Shown here piece by piece: positions 8,734 through 17,270 of a stretch of 45,560 nt of DNA (the first letter of the stretch is position 1; every line of letters starts with the position of its first letter). The DNA lies in contig JAAYLH010000130.1 in the NCBI GenBank assembly GCA_012521995.1, forward strand, positions 1 through 45,560, written 5' to 3'. This stretch comes from Bacteroidales bacterium (lineage in GTDB: Bacteria; Bacteroidota; Bacteroidia; Bacteroidales; UBA7960). The position numbers and the translations under genes were made by a program. The notes beneath the pieces were generated by a model. That model ran no database searches. It saw only the letters and a list, made by a program, of their open reading frames with translations, and was not told the DNA's origin.

Positions 8734-9558
8734 ATGGCAAATTTGAATAAAATAAAGTTCCTTTCTCTTTTTATACTGACCCTAACCGTGATCCTGGTGA
8801 TGGGCTCCTGTTCTTCAGTACCTCTTACAGGGAGACGGCAGATGAGCTTTCTTCCGGAGGGAATGCTTGTCAATATGGCGCTTACCAATTACCAGGAATT
8901 TATTACCGCCAATCCGACCCTTCCTGCTTCCGATCAGCGGGTGCAGGCGGTCAGGCGTGTGGGCAACCGCATCTCGAAGGCCGTAAACCAATACCTTACT
9001 GAAAGCGGGGAAGGCGATCGGGTGAGTAACTTTCAGTGGGAGTTCAACGTGGTACACGATGAGTCGGTCAACGCCTGGGCTATGCCTGGGGGAAAGATCA
9101 TGTTTTATACAGGGATTTTCCCTGTTACCCAGAACGATGAAGGTATCGCTGTTGTCATGGCTCATGAGATAGCCCATGCCGTGGCCAAACACGGCAACGA
9201 GCGGATGAGCCAGCAGCTCTTGCTTACCCTTGGGGCCGTAAGCCTGGATGCCGCCATGAGTCAACGGCCTGAAGCCACACGCGACATCTTTTTGATGACC
9301 TATGGGGTGGGCAGTCAGCTTGGCACCCTTGCCTACAGCCGCAAACATGAATACGAAGCGGATAAGCTGGGCATGATCTTCATGGCCATGGCTGGATACA
9401 ACCCCGCAGGAACGGTGACATTCTGGGAACGGATGCAAACTTCGGCCACAGGAGCCGAACCCCCGCAGTTTCTGAGCACCCACCCCAGCAGCTCTGCCAG
9501 GATTAAGGCTGCCCGCGATTTTATCCCTGAAGCAATGAGTTATTATTCATCTCAATAA
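8734..9558 (+). CDS. M48-family zinc metalloprotease, lipoprotein
   Basis: A 274-residue M48 peptidase resembling LoiP/YcaL and the BepA protease domain, which act on outer-membrane proteins in the periplasm. The N-terminus is a lipoprotein signal with lipobox MGSC (Cys26). The active site is HEIAH at 144-148 within VVMAHEIAHAVAKHGNERMS, with the third zinc ligand expected in EYEAD (about Glu208). There is a C-terminal STHPSSSAR motif typical of this group. The ATG at 8734 is preferred over an in-frame TTG at 8725 that overlaps clpS. No TPR tail is present, unlike BepA. The next gene (NfeD-like) follows after 8 bases. Confidence 0.93.
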   Translation: MANLNKIKFLSLFILTLTVILVMGSCSSVPLTGRRQMSFLPEGMLVNMALTNYQEFITANPTLPASDQRVQAVRRVGNRISKAVNQYLTESGEGDRVSNFQWEFNVVHDESVNAWAMPGGKIMFYTGIFPVTQNDEGIAVVMAHEIAHAVAKHGNERMSQQLLLTLGAVSLDAAMSQRPEATRDIFLMTYGVGSQLGTLAYSRKHEYEADKLGMIFMAMAGYNPAGTVTFWERMQTSATGAEPPQFLSTHPSSSARIKAARDFIPEAMSYYSSQ

Positions 9559-9566
9559 TGTAAAAA

Positions 9567-10034
9567 ATGTCGTGGTTAGTGATTTTAGGATTGATTCTCG
9601 TGGGAATCATTTTTCTCCTGCTTGAAATACTGGTAGTACCGGGAACGACGGTGGTTGGCCTGATAGGAGCAGGGATGCTTGTTGGGGCCGTTGTGACCGC
9701 TTTCAGTACTTTTGGAGTTACGGCAGGGGTCCTTACCCTGGTGGGGAGCCTGCTCATCAGCGTGCTGGCCATTGTGCTTGCCCTGAAGTCAAATACCTGG
9801 CGAAAGGCTATGCTCAACACCGAAATCGATGGGCGGGTCAATGTGGTTGAACCCGACAAAATCCTCGTGGGTGATGAAGGAATGGCCATTACACGCCTGA
9901 ATCCTATGGGGAAAGCCTTGTTCAGGGATGAGTTCTTTGAGGTCACTTCAAAGTCCAACCTGATCGCAGAAAACACCCCCATCGTGGTGGTAAAGGTGGA
10001 TGGAAATAAAATTATTGTTAAACCAAAACCATAA
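9567..10034 (+). CDS. NfeD-like membrane protein
   Basis: A 155-residue protein: two or three membrane helices in residues 2-75 (IILVGIIFLLLEILVVPG, then a Gly/Ala/Val-rich pair) followed by a soluble OB-fold-like NfeD C-terminal domain (about 85-155, VGDEGMAITRLNPMGKALF). The short NfeD form without the ClpP-like protease domain is a recurrent partner of flotillin-like proteins, as in the yqeZ-yqfA arrangement of Bacillus. Here it is 6 bases upstream of floA, so the pair is almost certainly co-expressed and probably works together on membrane microdomain organisation. Confidence 0.9.
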   Translation: MSWLVILGLILVGIIFLLLEILVVPGTTVVGLIGAGMLVGAVVTAFSTFGVTAGVLTLVGSLLISVLAIVLALKSNTWRKAMLNTEIDGRVNVVEPDKILVGDEGMAITRLNPMGKALFRDEFFEVTSKSNLIAENTPIVVVKVDGNKIIVKPKP

Positions 10035-10040
10035 CTTAAC

Positions 10041-11045
10041 ATGGACAACACTGCTGTAATTATTGTCATTGCCTTGGTCAGTATTCTTGGCCTGTGGCTG
10101 ATCTTTTACTTTATTCCCGTAGGACTCTGGTTCTCGGCCCTGGTGTCAGGGGTGAGGATCAGCTTGCTCCAGCTTGTGTTGATGCGCTGGAGGAAGATTC
10201 CACCTGCAGTCATTGTCAACAACCTGATCAGTGCCACCAAGGCTGGTCTTAAGCTCAACAGGGATGACCTGGAAGCCCACTTTCTTGCAGGTGGTCGGGT
10301 GAAGGCTGTAGTAAATGCCCTGATCAGTGCCGATAAGGCGAATATACCGCTGGATTTCAAAACGGCCACAGCCATCGACCTTGCAGGTCGCGACGTGCTC
10401 GAGGCTGTCCAGATGTCGGTTAAGCCAAAGGTGATCAACACACCTCCTGTGGCTGCTGTTGCCAAGGATGGTATCCAGCTTATCGCCAAAGCGAGGGTTA
10501 CCCTGCGTGCCAACATCAAGCAACTGGTTGGTGGTGCCGGTGAAGAAACCATCCTTGCCCGCGTGGGCGAAGGTATTGTTACCTCCATTGGTTCGGCCAA
10601 CAACCACAAACAGGTGCTCGAGAATCCTGACAGCATCTCGAAGGTGGTGCTTTCAAAGGGTTTGGACTCAGGCACCGCCTATGAGATCCTTTCCATCGAT
10701 ATTGCCGATATTGACGTGGGTAAGAATATCGGGGCCATGCTCCAGATAGACCAAGCCAATGCCGATAAGAACATCGCCCAGGCCAAGGCTGAAGAGCGCC
10801 GTGCCATGGCTGTTGCCCTTGAGCAGGAAATGAAAGCCAAGGCCCAGGAAGCAAGGGCCAAGGTGATTGAAGCCGAAGCCGAGATTCCCAAGGCTATCTC
10901 CGATGCCTTCCGCAGCGGCAACCTGGGTATTATGGATTACTACCGTATGGAAAACATCAAGGCCGACACTACCATGCGCGACCAGATCGCAAAACCGGGT
11001 GGCGGTACCAGTAAAGGGAAAGGCGGGGATTCACCCCTGAAATAA
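10041..11045 (+). CDS. floA: Flotillin-like protein FloA
   Basis: A 334-residue protein of the FloA (UPF0365/YqfA) family, membrane-anchored scaffold of functional membrane microdomains. An N-terminal hydrophobic hairpin covers about 5-40 ([19 protein letters not shown], then [10 protein letters not shown]). The PHB/SPFH-like domain extends to about 235 and contains the FloA-typical [18 protein letters not shown] and VNTPP-like ([14 protein letters not shown]) segments. A coiled-coil rich in Ala/Glu/Lys (about 240-290) precedes a short Gly/Lys-rich tail. The gene is preceded by NfeD (6-base gap) and followed by a good terminator at 11067-11104, so it closes the clpS-M48-nfeD-floA run. Confidence 0.95.
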   Translation: MDNTAVIIVIALVSILGLWLIFYFIPVGLWFSALVSGVRISLLQLVLMRWRKIPPAVIVNNLISATKAGLKLNRDDLEAHFLAGGRVKAVVNALISADKANIPLDFKTATAIDLAGRDVLEAVQMSVKPKVINTPPVAAVAKDGIQLIAKARVTLRANIKQLVGGAGEETILARVGEGIVTSIGSANNHKQVLENPDSISKVVLSKGLDSGTAYEILSIDIADIDVGKNIGAMLQIDQANADKNIAQAKAEERRAMAVALEQEMKAKAQEARAKVIEAEAEIPKAISDAFRSGNLGIMDYYRMENIKADTTMRDQIAKPGGGTSKGKGGDSPLK

Positions 11046-11066
11046 GTTCTTTCCTGTTTCAAAATA

Positions 11067-11104
11067 AAGGCTGTCTCACAAAATTGAGGCAGCCTTTATT
11101 TTTT
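11067..11104 (+). terminator. Rho-independent terminator after floA
   Basis: Arms aaggctgtctc (11067-11077) and gaggcagcctt (11086-11096) pair over 11 positions with one G-T wobble, loop of 8 bases, followed by tattttttt. Lies 21 bases after the floA stop. Confidence 0.85.
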
Positions 11105-11143
11105 GATCCCTTTCAGGGGATTCCTTTTCCATAAAAACGGCCT

Positions 11144-11185
11144 CCGGCAAATATTCCTGCAAAATATTTTGCAGGTCCCTGCCGG
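11144..11185. repeat. Nested inverted repeat with a perfect 20-bp palindrome
   Basis: The perfect palindrome cctgcaaaatattttgcagg occupies 11156-11175. It is enclosed by a second pair of arms, ccggca (11144-11149) and tgccgg (11180-11185). No T-run follows, so it is not an ordinary terminator. Function unknown. Confidence 0.6.
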
Positions 11186-11227
11186 GTATTGGCGCCTGGC
11201 AGAGGTGTATCTTGTTCATTGATACAA

Positions 11228-11337
11228 CGTATCTGAGACGAATATATAACGTACTTAAGACGTACTTTAAACGTATTTTGTACGTCTGAAGTACGTCTTA
11301 GGTACGTCTAAGGTACGTCTAAGGTACGTCTGAAGTA
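11228..11337. repeat. Ten-unit 11-bp-period tandem array
   Basis: Ten contiguous 11-base units start at 11228, 11239, 11250, 11261, 11272, 11283, 11294, 11305, 11316 and 11327. Each begins with cg. The last five are close copies of cgtctaaggta; the first five drift to cgtacttaaga-like and AT-rich forms but keep the phase exactly. The stretch 11338-11521 after it holds no credible gene. Confidence 0.85.
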
Positions 11338-11521
11338 TGAGGTTGAAAAAAAGCAGGAATGGTTTTGGCGAAAAGGGGGCAGTTCAGAAAAGTGGGTCAG
11401 GGCCCTTGAGCCGGAGGGGTTCGGGCTAAGTAAAAAAATGACACCCAAAAAGAAGGGGCTGAAGAAATCAGGGGGCGGGAAAGAGGTACAATCTCCTGAT
11501 GAAAAAGTGGCCCCGGTTTTG

Positions 11522-12376
11522 TCAATCGGAGAATGCCAGCAGGGGGATGTTGCAGTGATAGGCGAATTTTTTGGTCAGGCTTCGGTGGAAGAGCCTTTCG
11601 AAAAGCTGGCGTTTTCGGTTTACCAGGGCGATCATTCCAACCTGGTTTTCGCTGAGGAATATGTTGAGGGCTTCCTGCACATCTTCGTGCTCAAGCAAAA
11701 CGAACTCTATATTGGGGTAAGGATTTTGCTCACGGGTTTTTTCCTCAAACCAGTCAAACATCTGGTTTTCTTCAAGTGAGCCTTCGCTGGTCTTGACATG
11801 AATGACGCTGACCTTTGCATTTAGTTTGCCGGCCATCTTGGTGAGGACTTCCATAGAGGCAAAGTCGGCTTCAGTAAAGTCGGTGGCAAAGGCGATGTGG
11901 TCGATGGGCTTAAAGGGTGCTTTCTCAGGGATTGCTAAAACGGCGGTTTTTCCTGAGCTGATGACATCCCAGGTGGTGGTGGCGATGAAGAATTCGCCTT
12001 TGGAGGCGCTGCCGCGGGTTCCCATAATAATCAGGTCGATGTTATTCTCCATCGCGTAGTCGTTGATACCGTCGCTAACGAAATCGCTTCTTTGGGCAAT
12101 GGTGCACCCATAGGCGAGGTGCCCATGGCAGATGGTGTCGCGAAAAGCTTGCAGGTGTTTCTCGTTTTCTTTCTCGATTTGCTGCACCTCTTCCATCGAG
12201 AGGGTTTTTCCGGGGAAGCCCGGGGAGTATAGGGGTGGATAGACGGAAGCGGGAGGGAGGCTGTAGATATGCAGGATGGTTATATGGGCCTCAAAAAGCC
12301 TGGATAACTCAACAGCGTAATTGCCTGCGTTTTCAGCATGTTCAGAGAAGTCGGTGGGAACCAGGATTTTTTTCAT
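11522..12376 (-). CDS. Universal stress protein with two Usp domains
   Basis: A 284-residue cytoplasmic protein made of two tandem UspA domains: 1 to about 150 (starts MKKILVPTDFSEHAENAG, ends TAVLAIPEKAP) and about 157-284 (restarts IDHIAFATDFTEADFASM, ends IPLLAFSD). The first domain keeps a recognisable nucleotide-loop remnant (IIMGTRGSASKGEFF); the second (VNRKRQLFERLFHRSL) is degenerate and probably does not bind ATP in the standard way. Tandem Usp proteins of this size are common in Bacteroidota and respond to stress or growth arrest. The ATG at 12376 is the family start. A good promoter lies at 12440-12471 on the same strand; the gene stands alone. Confidence 0.93.
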   Translation of the reverse strand: MKKILVPTDFSEHAENAGNYAVELSRLFEAHITILHIYSLPPASVYPPLYSPGFPGKTLSMEEVQQIEKENEKHLQAFRDTICHGHLAYGCTIAQRSDFVSDGINDYAMENNIDLIIMGTRGSASKGEFFIATTTWDVISSGKTAVLAIPEKAPFKPIDHIAFATDFTEADFASMEVLTKMAGKLNAKVSVIHVKTSEGSLEENQMFDWFEEKTREQNPYPNIEFVLLEHEDVQEALNIFLSENQVGMIALVNRKRQLFERLFHRSLTKKFAYHCNIPLLAFSD

Positions 12377-12439
12377 GGCAAAGGTTTTTTGCGTTGGAGG
12401 TCAGAGGTCAAAAGCCTGAAAAACGAGAATTCCTTTAAG

Positions 12440-12471
12440 CAAATATAATGAATTAAAGGTTCTTTTTCAAA
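12440..12471 (-). promoter_or_regulatory. Predicted promoter of the universal stress protein gene
   Basis: Read on the minus strand: TTTG (12471-12468), 20 bases, TATATTTG (12447-12440). Both elements fit the Bacteroidota consensus. The 5' untranslated region would be about 55-60 bases. Confidence 0.6.
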
Positions 12472-12516
12472 ATTCCTGAAGTATATCAGCGTTTGTTGCA
12501 CTAAGTTTTAAGGCTT

Positions 12517-12547
12517 TTTGTTTGCAGCTTTTTTACTGTTATCTTTG
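12517..12547 (+). promoter_or_regulatory. Predicted promoter of the VWA membrane protein gene
   Basis: TTTG at 12517-12520, 19 bases, TATCTTTG at 12540-12547. The last base of the -7 box is the first base of the most upstream possible GTG start codon, so if the promoter is real that GTG cannot be used. Confidence 0.55.
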
Positions 12548-14667
12548 TGTTTATCGTTTCACTTAAAACGAAAATCAACTTGGGCCTTCGATTGATTCAG
12601 GATTATCCTGCCTGGTTTATCTTGCTTTGTTTGCTTGCAGGCATTCTTTTTGCAGGAATATTATATTTTCGGAACCGGTCTTCAGAGTTTCCCCGAAGCG
12701 TACTGATTGGGCTATCTGTGCTGCGTTTTATGGCGGTAAGCTTCTTGGCTTTCCTGCTGCTTTCGCCTATGCTGCAACGTATGACCCGTTTTGTGGAGGA
12801 GCCCTTGCTTATTTTTTTGCAGGACAATAGCCGCTCGCTGGTTGCCGGGAAAGACTCTACCTATTACCGTGATGCCTTTTTGGAGGAAAAGCTTGGCACC
12901 CTTGACCGCCTGGACCGAAAGTTTGAGGTCAGGCAGTTTCATTTTGGGGAAGCCTTGATTGAAGGGGACAGCACGGATTACAGGGACAGGATTACCGATA
13001 TCTCGGCAGCATTACAGGGGCTGGGTGATCTTTTCAGCAATCGCAATGTAGGTGCCGTGGTGATTGCCTCTGATGGGATCTACAATCGCGGAAGCAATCC
13101 TGTATTCTTATCCGAACAGTTATCATTTCCAATTTATTCTCTTGCCTTGGGCGACACCCTTCCGCGTCGCGACCTGATCCTGAAACGGGTGAATCACAAC
13201 CGCCTGACATACCTGGGCAATCAATTCCCTGTGGAGGTGGAGGTAGAGGCCCGGCAATTGTCAGGCAGGAGCAGCAGGCTTACCATAAGCAAGGCGGGGG
13301 AGACGCTGTTTTCGCAAAACCTTTCGTTTACCAACGAAATGCAGCTGGAGCGCATTTTGGTTGAGCTGGAGGCAGAAGCCCCCGGAATGCAAAGGTATAC
13401 GGTTGCTTTGGCGCCTGTGGAAGGGGAGATCAGCCTGGCCAACAACATCCAGGAATTTTTTATTGAGGTGATCGATAGCCGCCAAAAAGTGCTGATCCTG
13501 GCCAACAGCCCTCATCCCGACGTGGGGGCTATCAGGATGGCCCTGGAAGAGAGTGATAATTACGAGGTTTCTTCTTACCCGGCATCTGATTTCGGGGGGA
13601 GCCCCGAGGCCTACAACCTGGTGATCTTTCACCAGCTTCCTTCCCAAAGGAACCCCATGACAGACTTGCTTCAGCGGCTTGAACGCCAGGGTATTCCCGG
13701 CCTCTTTGTCCTTGGAACGCAAACCCATTTACCATTCTTCAACCAGTTGAGGACCGGCCTCACCGTCATGCCCCGATCGGGAGAACTCACTGAGGCATTG
13801 CCCTCCCTGAACAGGAACTTCCCCATATTCTCGCTGGATGAACAAATGGGATCCTGGATCAGCCAGCTGCCGCCCTTATATGCTCCCTTCGCCTCATACC
13901 AGGTCGGACAGGGCGTAAATGTAATGTTGCATCAAAAGATCGGTGTGGTGGAAACAGAGCAACCCCTGGTTTTGTTTTCAGAGAGTGGGAACAGGAAGAA
14001 CGGGGTCATCACCGGTGAAGGGCTGTGGCGTTGGCGCATGCATACCTTTTCGCAGATGAAGTCGCACCAAATGTTTGATACATTTCTCTGGCGGGCGGTG
14101 CAATATCTTTCGCTTAAGGAAGACAAGAACTTTTTCAGGCTGAGTACCGATCATTTTTATTTTGAAACCGATCCTGTGGTCTTTGAGGCCGAGTTGTATA
14201 ATCCAAGTTTTGAACTGGTCAATGAGCCTGCTGTTGAGCTGGTTATCATCAATGAAGAAGGGGTTGACTTCCGCTACGAGATGGGAAAGACCTCGAAGGC
14301 CTACCGTTTAAATGCAGGGGCGTTTCCGCCCGGGGAATATACGTATCAGGCCCGGACACGCTATGGGGGTGAGATGTATCAGCTTGAAGGGCAGTTCAGT
14401 GTTTCAGCGCTTAATATTGAAGGCTTGAGACACGTTGCCGACCATAATCTTCTTTTTCAGATGGCCGAGAACAGCGGCGGTGCCATGTTTGTTCCGGGAC
14501 AATGGCAAGAATTGGAGGAAGCCCTATTGGCACGTGAAGATATTTTGCCTTTGATGTATTCTCAAAAGGAATTTCACGAACTGATCAACCTGAAGGCTGT
14601 TTTTGTGATCCTGTTGGTTTTGCTGGCTGCAGAGTGGTTTATTAGGAAATGGAACGGGAGTTTTTAA
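12547..14667 (+). CDS. VWA-domain membrane protein with GATase-like middle region
   Basis: About 706 residues counted from the GTG at 12547. Two membrane helices at about 22-41 and 52-74 are followed by a von Willebrand A-type domain with the MIDAS motif DNSRS (93-97) after LLIFLQ and a second metal-site strand VIASDG. A CARDB/Ig-like region follows, then a class I amidotransferase-like segment (KVLILANSPHPDVGAI ... YNLVIFHQLPS) lacking an obvious catalytic Cys. A C-terminal helix near 680-700 (FVILLVLLAAEW) anchors the end. This architecture is found in Bacteroidota near BatA-like proteins; the exact role is unknown. The start is uncertain: the predicted -7 box overlaps the GTG, so the TTG at 12580 is a better candidate; no ATG occurs before the second helix. 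Confidence 0.85.
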   Translation: MFIVSLKTKINLGLRLIQDYPAWFILLCLLAGILFAGILYFRNRSSEFPRSVLIGLSVLRFMAVSFLAFLLLSPMLQRMTRFVEEPLLIFLQDNSRSLVAGKDSTYYRDAFLEEKLGTLDRLDRKFEVRQFHFGEALIEGDSTDYRDRITDISAALQGLGDLFSNRNVGAVVIASDGIYNRGSNPVFLSEQLSFPIYSLALGDTLPRRDLILKRVNHNRLTYLGNQFPVEVEVEARQLSGRSSRLTISKAGETLFSQNLSFTNEMQLERILVELEAEAPGMQRYTVALAPVEGEISLANNIQEFFIEVIDSRQKVLILANSPHPDVGAIRMALEESDNYEVSSYPASDFGGSPEAYNLVIFHQLPSQRNPMTDLLQRLERQGIPGLFVLGTQTHLPFFNQLRTGLTVMPRSGELTEALPSLNRNFPIFSLDEQMGSWISQLPPLYAPFASYQVGQGVNVMLHQKIGVVETEQPLVLFSESGNRKNGVITGEGLWRWRMHTFSQMKSHQMFDTFLWRAVQYLSLKEDKNFFRLSTDHFYFETDPVVFEAELYNPSFELVNEPAVELVIINEEGVDFRYEMGKTSKAYRLNAGAFPPGEYTYQARTRYGGEMYQLEGQFSVSALNIEGLRHVADHNLLFQMAENSGGAMFVPGQWQELEEALLAREDILPLMYSQKEFHELINLKAVFVILLVLLAAEWFIRKWNGSF

Positions 14668-14686
14668 TGATTTGTTTTGAAATACT

Positions 14687-15928
14687 ATGAGCAATACCCT
14701 TTTGATTGTCATCCTGTTTTTCCTGTTTCTTGATTTTGCCCTTGAGCGCATCCTCGATTACCTGAATGCCGGCAGGTGGAGTAACCGTTTGCCCGATGCG
14801 CTGAAAGGCATTTACGATGAGGAGAAATACCGTAAGTCACAGGATTATTCAAGGGTAAACATGCGGTTTGGCATCCTGACCAGCACCTTTTTCTTTTTGC
14901 TGATCCTGGGGGTGCTGTTGGCCGGAGGTTTTGGCTGGCTCGATCAACTGGTGAGGCAATGGACAGAAAACCCCATTCTGATGGCTATGATTTTTTTTGC
15001 CATTATTGCCCTGGTATCCGATCTCCTGTCGACGCCCTTCGATATTTATGACACCTTTGTCATTGAAGAACGGTTTGGGTTTAACAAAACCACGCCCGGC
15101 ACTTATCTGTTGGACAAGCTGAAGGGCTATTTGCTTGCGGTATTGATAGGCGGGGCGTTGATTGCCATATTTGTTTGGTTTTACCGAGTCTCGGGCAGGC
15201 TATTTTGGCTTTATGCCTGGCTGTTTTTAACCGTTTTCTCGGTATTTATGATGATGTTCTACAGCACCTTGATCGTGCCCCTCTTTAACAAGCAAACTCC
15301 GCTAGAGGATGGGCCGCTGAGGGATGCCATTGAAGGCTTTGCGCAAAAGGTGGGTTTTAAACTGGATAATATTTTCGTTATCGATGGCTCGAAAAGGAGT
15401 TCGAGGGGCAATGCCTATTTCAGCGGCCTGGGTCCACGCAAACGGATCGTGCTTTTCGACACTTTGATCCATGACCATACTACCGAGGAATTGGTGGCTG
15501 TGCTTGCCCACGAGGTAGGCCATTACAAAAAGAAGCATACCCTCAAGGGGATGATCCTTTCGGTGTTTTCTTCAGGGGTGATCCTTTATTTGCTTGGGCT
15601 TTTTATCAACAGGCCCGAATTGTCGCTTGCCCTGGGAGGAAAAGAATCCAGTTTTCATCTGGGTATCCTGGCCTTTGGCTTACTCTATACCCCTGTGACC
15701 CTCATCCTGGGGCTGCTTGGCAATCATTATTCACGAAAGTATGAGTTTGAGGCGGATGCCTATGCTGCCTGTCATTATGCCGTCGTGCCTCTTCAGGAGG
15801 CTCTAAAAAAGCTTTCAGTAAACAACCTGAGTAACCTTCGTCCGCATCCTGCCTATGTGTTCTTTCACTACTCGCATCCACCCTTAATGGAAAGGCTGGA
15901 CCACCTTGAAAAACTGAAGACTCCATGA
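14687..15928 (+). CDS. Ste24-type (CAAX protease 1-like) M48 membrane metalloprotease
   Basis: A 413-residue polytopic zinc protease. The N-terminal half carries several membrane helices and the Ste24-specific TPFDIYDTFVIEERFGFNKTTPGTY loop (about 116-140). NAYFSGLG (242-249) precedes the active site HEVGH (275-279) in AVLAHEVGHYKKKHT; the third zinc ligand is in EFEAD near 358, and SHPPLMERL near the end is also typical. In bacteria the family acts in membrane protein quality control, not prenyl-peptide processing. It begins 19 bases after the VWA gene and its stop overlaps the rarA start (ATGA), so the three are likely one operon. This is the second M48 protease in the window. Confidence 0.95.
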   Translation: MSNTLLIVILFFLFLDFALERILDYLNAGRWSNRLPDALKGIYDEEKYRKSQDYSRVNMRFGILTSTFFFLLILGVLLAGGFGWLDQLVRQWTENPILMAMIFFAIIALVSDLLSTPFDIYDTFVIEERFGFNKTTPGTYLLDKLKGYLLAVLIGGALIAIFVWFYRVSGRLFWLYAWLFLTVFSVFMMMFYSTLIVPLFNKQTPLEDGPLRDAIEGFAQKVGFKLDNIFVIDGSKRSSRGNAYFSGLGPRKRIVLFDTLIHDHTTEELVAVLAHEVGHYKKKHTLKGMILSVFSSGVILYLLGLFINRPELSLALGGKESSFHLGILAFGLLYTPVTLILGLLGNHYSRKYEFEADAYAACHYAVVPLQEALKKLSVNNLSNLRPHPAYVFFHYSHPPLMERLDHLEKLKTP

Positions 15929-17196
15929 TGTTCAGAAACATTCCGCTGGCAGAGAAGTTACGTCCTGCAAATCTTGAAGATTACCTGGGTCAAAAACACC
16001 TGGTAGGTGCAGGGGCTGTGCTCCGCAAAACCATTGATTCAGGAAATATCCCTTCCATGATCCTCTGGGGGCCGCCCGGGGTTGGCAAGACTACGTTGGC
16101 ATTCCTTATATCACAGCATTTGTCCAGGCCCTTTTTCACCCTGAGTGCCATCAACTCGGGGGTTAAGGATGTACGGGCGGTCATTGAAAACGCCAGGGAA
16201 ACGGGTGGAAATGCCATATTGTTTATTGATGAAATCCACCGCTTCAGCAAGTCGCAGCAGGACAGCCTGCTGGGTGCGGTAGAGAAGGGGATCATCGTTT
16301 TGATTGGAGCAACCACAGAGAACCCTTCCTTTGAGGTTATCTCGCCGCTTTTGTCGCGTTGCCAGGTTTATATCCTGAAAGACCTTGAGAAGGCAGACCT
16401 GCTTCAGCTTCTTGAAAAAGGGAAAGTTTTCCTGGAAAAAGAGTTGGGAAAAGAGATCAAGCTGGAGGAGACAGAAGCGCTCTTGCGGATATCAGGAGGG
16501 GATGCCCGCAAATTGCTCAATGCCCTTGAACTTACGGTGGGCGCTGAAAGCAGCCAAACCGTTAAAATCGACAATCCGTTGGTTTTGTCTGTGATTCAGC
16601 AAAACCTGGCCCTGTACGACAAGGGAGGAGAGATGCATTATGATGTCATCTCAGCCTTTATCAAGTCGGTCAGGGGGAGCGACCCCAATGCTGCGGTCTA
16701 TTACCTGGCCCGTATGATAGAAGGGGGAGAGGACCCTAAATTCATCGCCAGACGTATGATCATCCTGGCCTCAGAGGATATCGGGAATGCAAACCCCAAT
16801 GCTCTGCTGTTAGCCACCAGTTGTTTCCAGGCGGTGACCATGATCGGGATGCCCGAGAGCCGGATCATCCTCTCGCAGACTGCTACCTACCTGGCTTCTT
16901 CGGCTAAGAGCAATGCCTCGTATCTGGCCATTGGGAAGGCGCAGGAAATGATCAGAAAAATCGGCGACCTTCCCGTGCCTGTTGCCTTACGTAACACGCC
17001 GACAAAACTTATGAAGGAGATTGGCTATGGGCAGGGTTATCAGTATGCCCATGACTTTGACCAGAACTTTGCGGATATGGAGTTTCTGCCTGATAAGATC
17101 AAAGGCACACGTTTTTACAATCCCGGCAACAATCCAAGGGAGAATGAGCTCCGCGCAAGGCTCAGGGCGCTGTGGAAGAAGAAATATGGTTATTAG
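15925..17196 (+). CDS. rarA: Replication-associated recombination protein A (MgsA/RarA ATPase)
   Basis: A 423-residue AAA+ clamp-loader-like ATPase acting at stalled replication forks. Visible: N-terminal PLAEKLRPANLEDYLGQKHL, Walker A GPPGVGKT at 49-56, Walker B LFIDEIHRF near 98-106, sensor 1 GATTENPSFEV, arginine-finger region LLSRCQVY, sensor 2 GGDARKLLNALE, and the RarA-specific C-terminal tetramerisation domain (RMIEGGEDPKFIARRMIILASEDIG and LPVPVALRNTPTKLMKE). The length is normal. The ATG overlaps the preceding stop by four bases, indicating translational coupling with the Ste24-type protease. Confidence 0.97.
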   Translation: MMFRNIPLAEKLRPANLEDYLGQKHLVGAGAVLRKTIDSGNIPSMILWGPPGVGKTTLAFLISQHLSRPFFTLSAINSGVKDVRAVIENARETGGNAILFIDEIHRFSKSQQDSLLGAVEKGIIVLIGATTENPSFEVISPLLSRCQVYILKDLEKADLLQLLEKGKVFLEKELGKEIKLEETEALLRISGGDARKLLNALELTVGAESSQTVKIDNPLVLSVIQQNLALYDKGGEMHYDVISAFIKSVRGSDPNAAVYYLARMIEGGEDPKFIARRMIILASEDIGNANPNALLLATSCFQAVTMIGMPESRIILSQTATYLASSAKSNASYLAIGKAQEMIRKIGDLPVPVALRNTPTKLMKEIGYGQGYQYAHDFDQNFADMEFLPDKIKGTRFYNPGNNPRENELRARLRALWKKKYGY

Positions 17197-17270
17197 CATT
17201 TGTGATTTGAATCAGTGCCTTTCCTCTTTGGGAGATGCCTGGTTCTCGTCTTTCAACAGGAGAAAAGAAT

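Noticed and set aside
8815-9483. Open frame antisense to the M48 protease gene
   Set aside because: Opposes a gene with an intact HEIAH active site; no recognisable product.
11156-11175. Terminator of floA
   Set aside because: A better terminator with T-run lies at 11067-11104, and the palindrome has no T-run.
11228-11337. CRISPR array
   Set aside because: Units are 11 bp, contiguous and without spacers; no cas gene is present in the window. The 7-bp arrays fail for the same reason.
11438-11779. Plus-strand small gene starting MTPKKKGLKKSGG
   Set aside because: Most of it is the reverse of the universal stress protein gene; only the Lys-rich first 28 residues are outside it and look like random intergenic translation.
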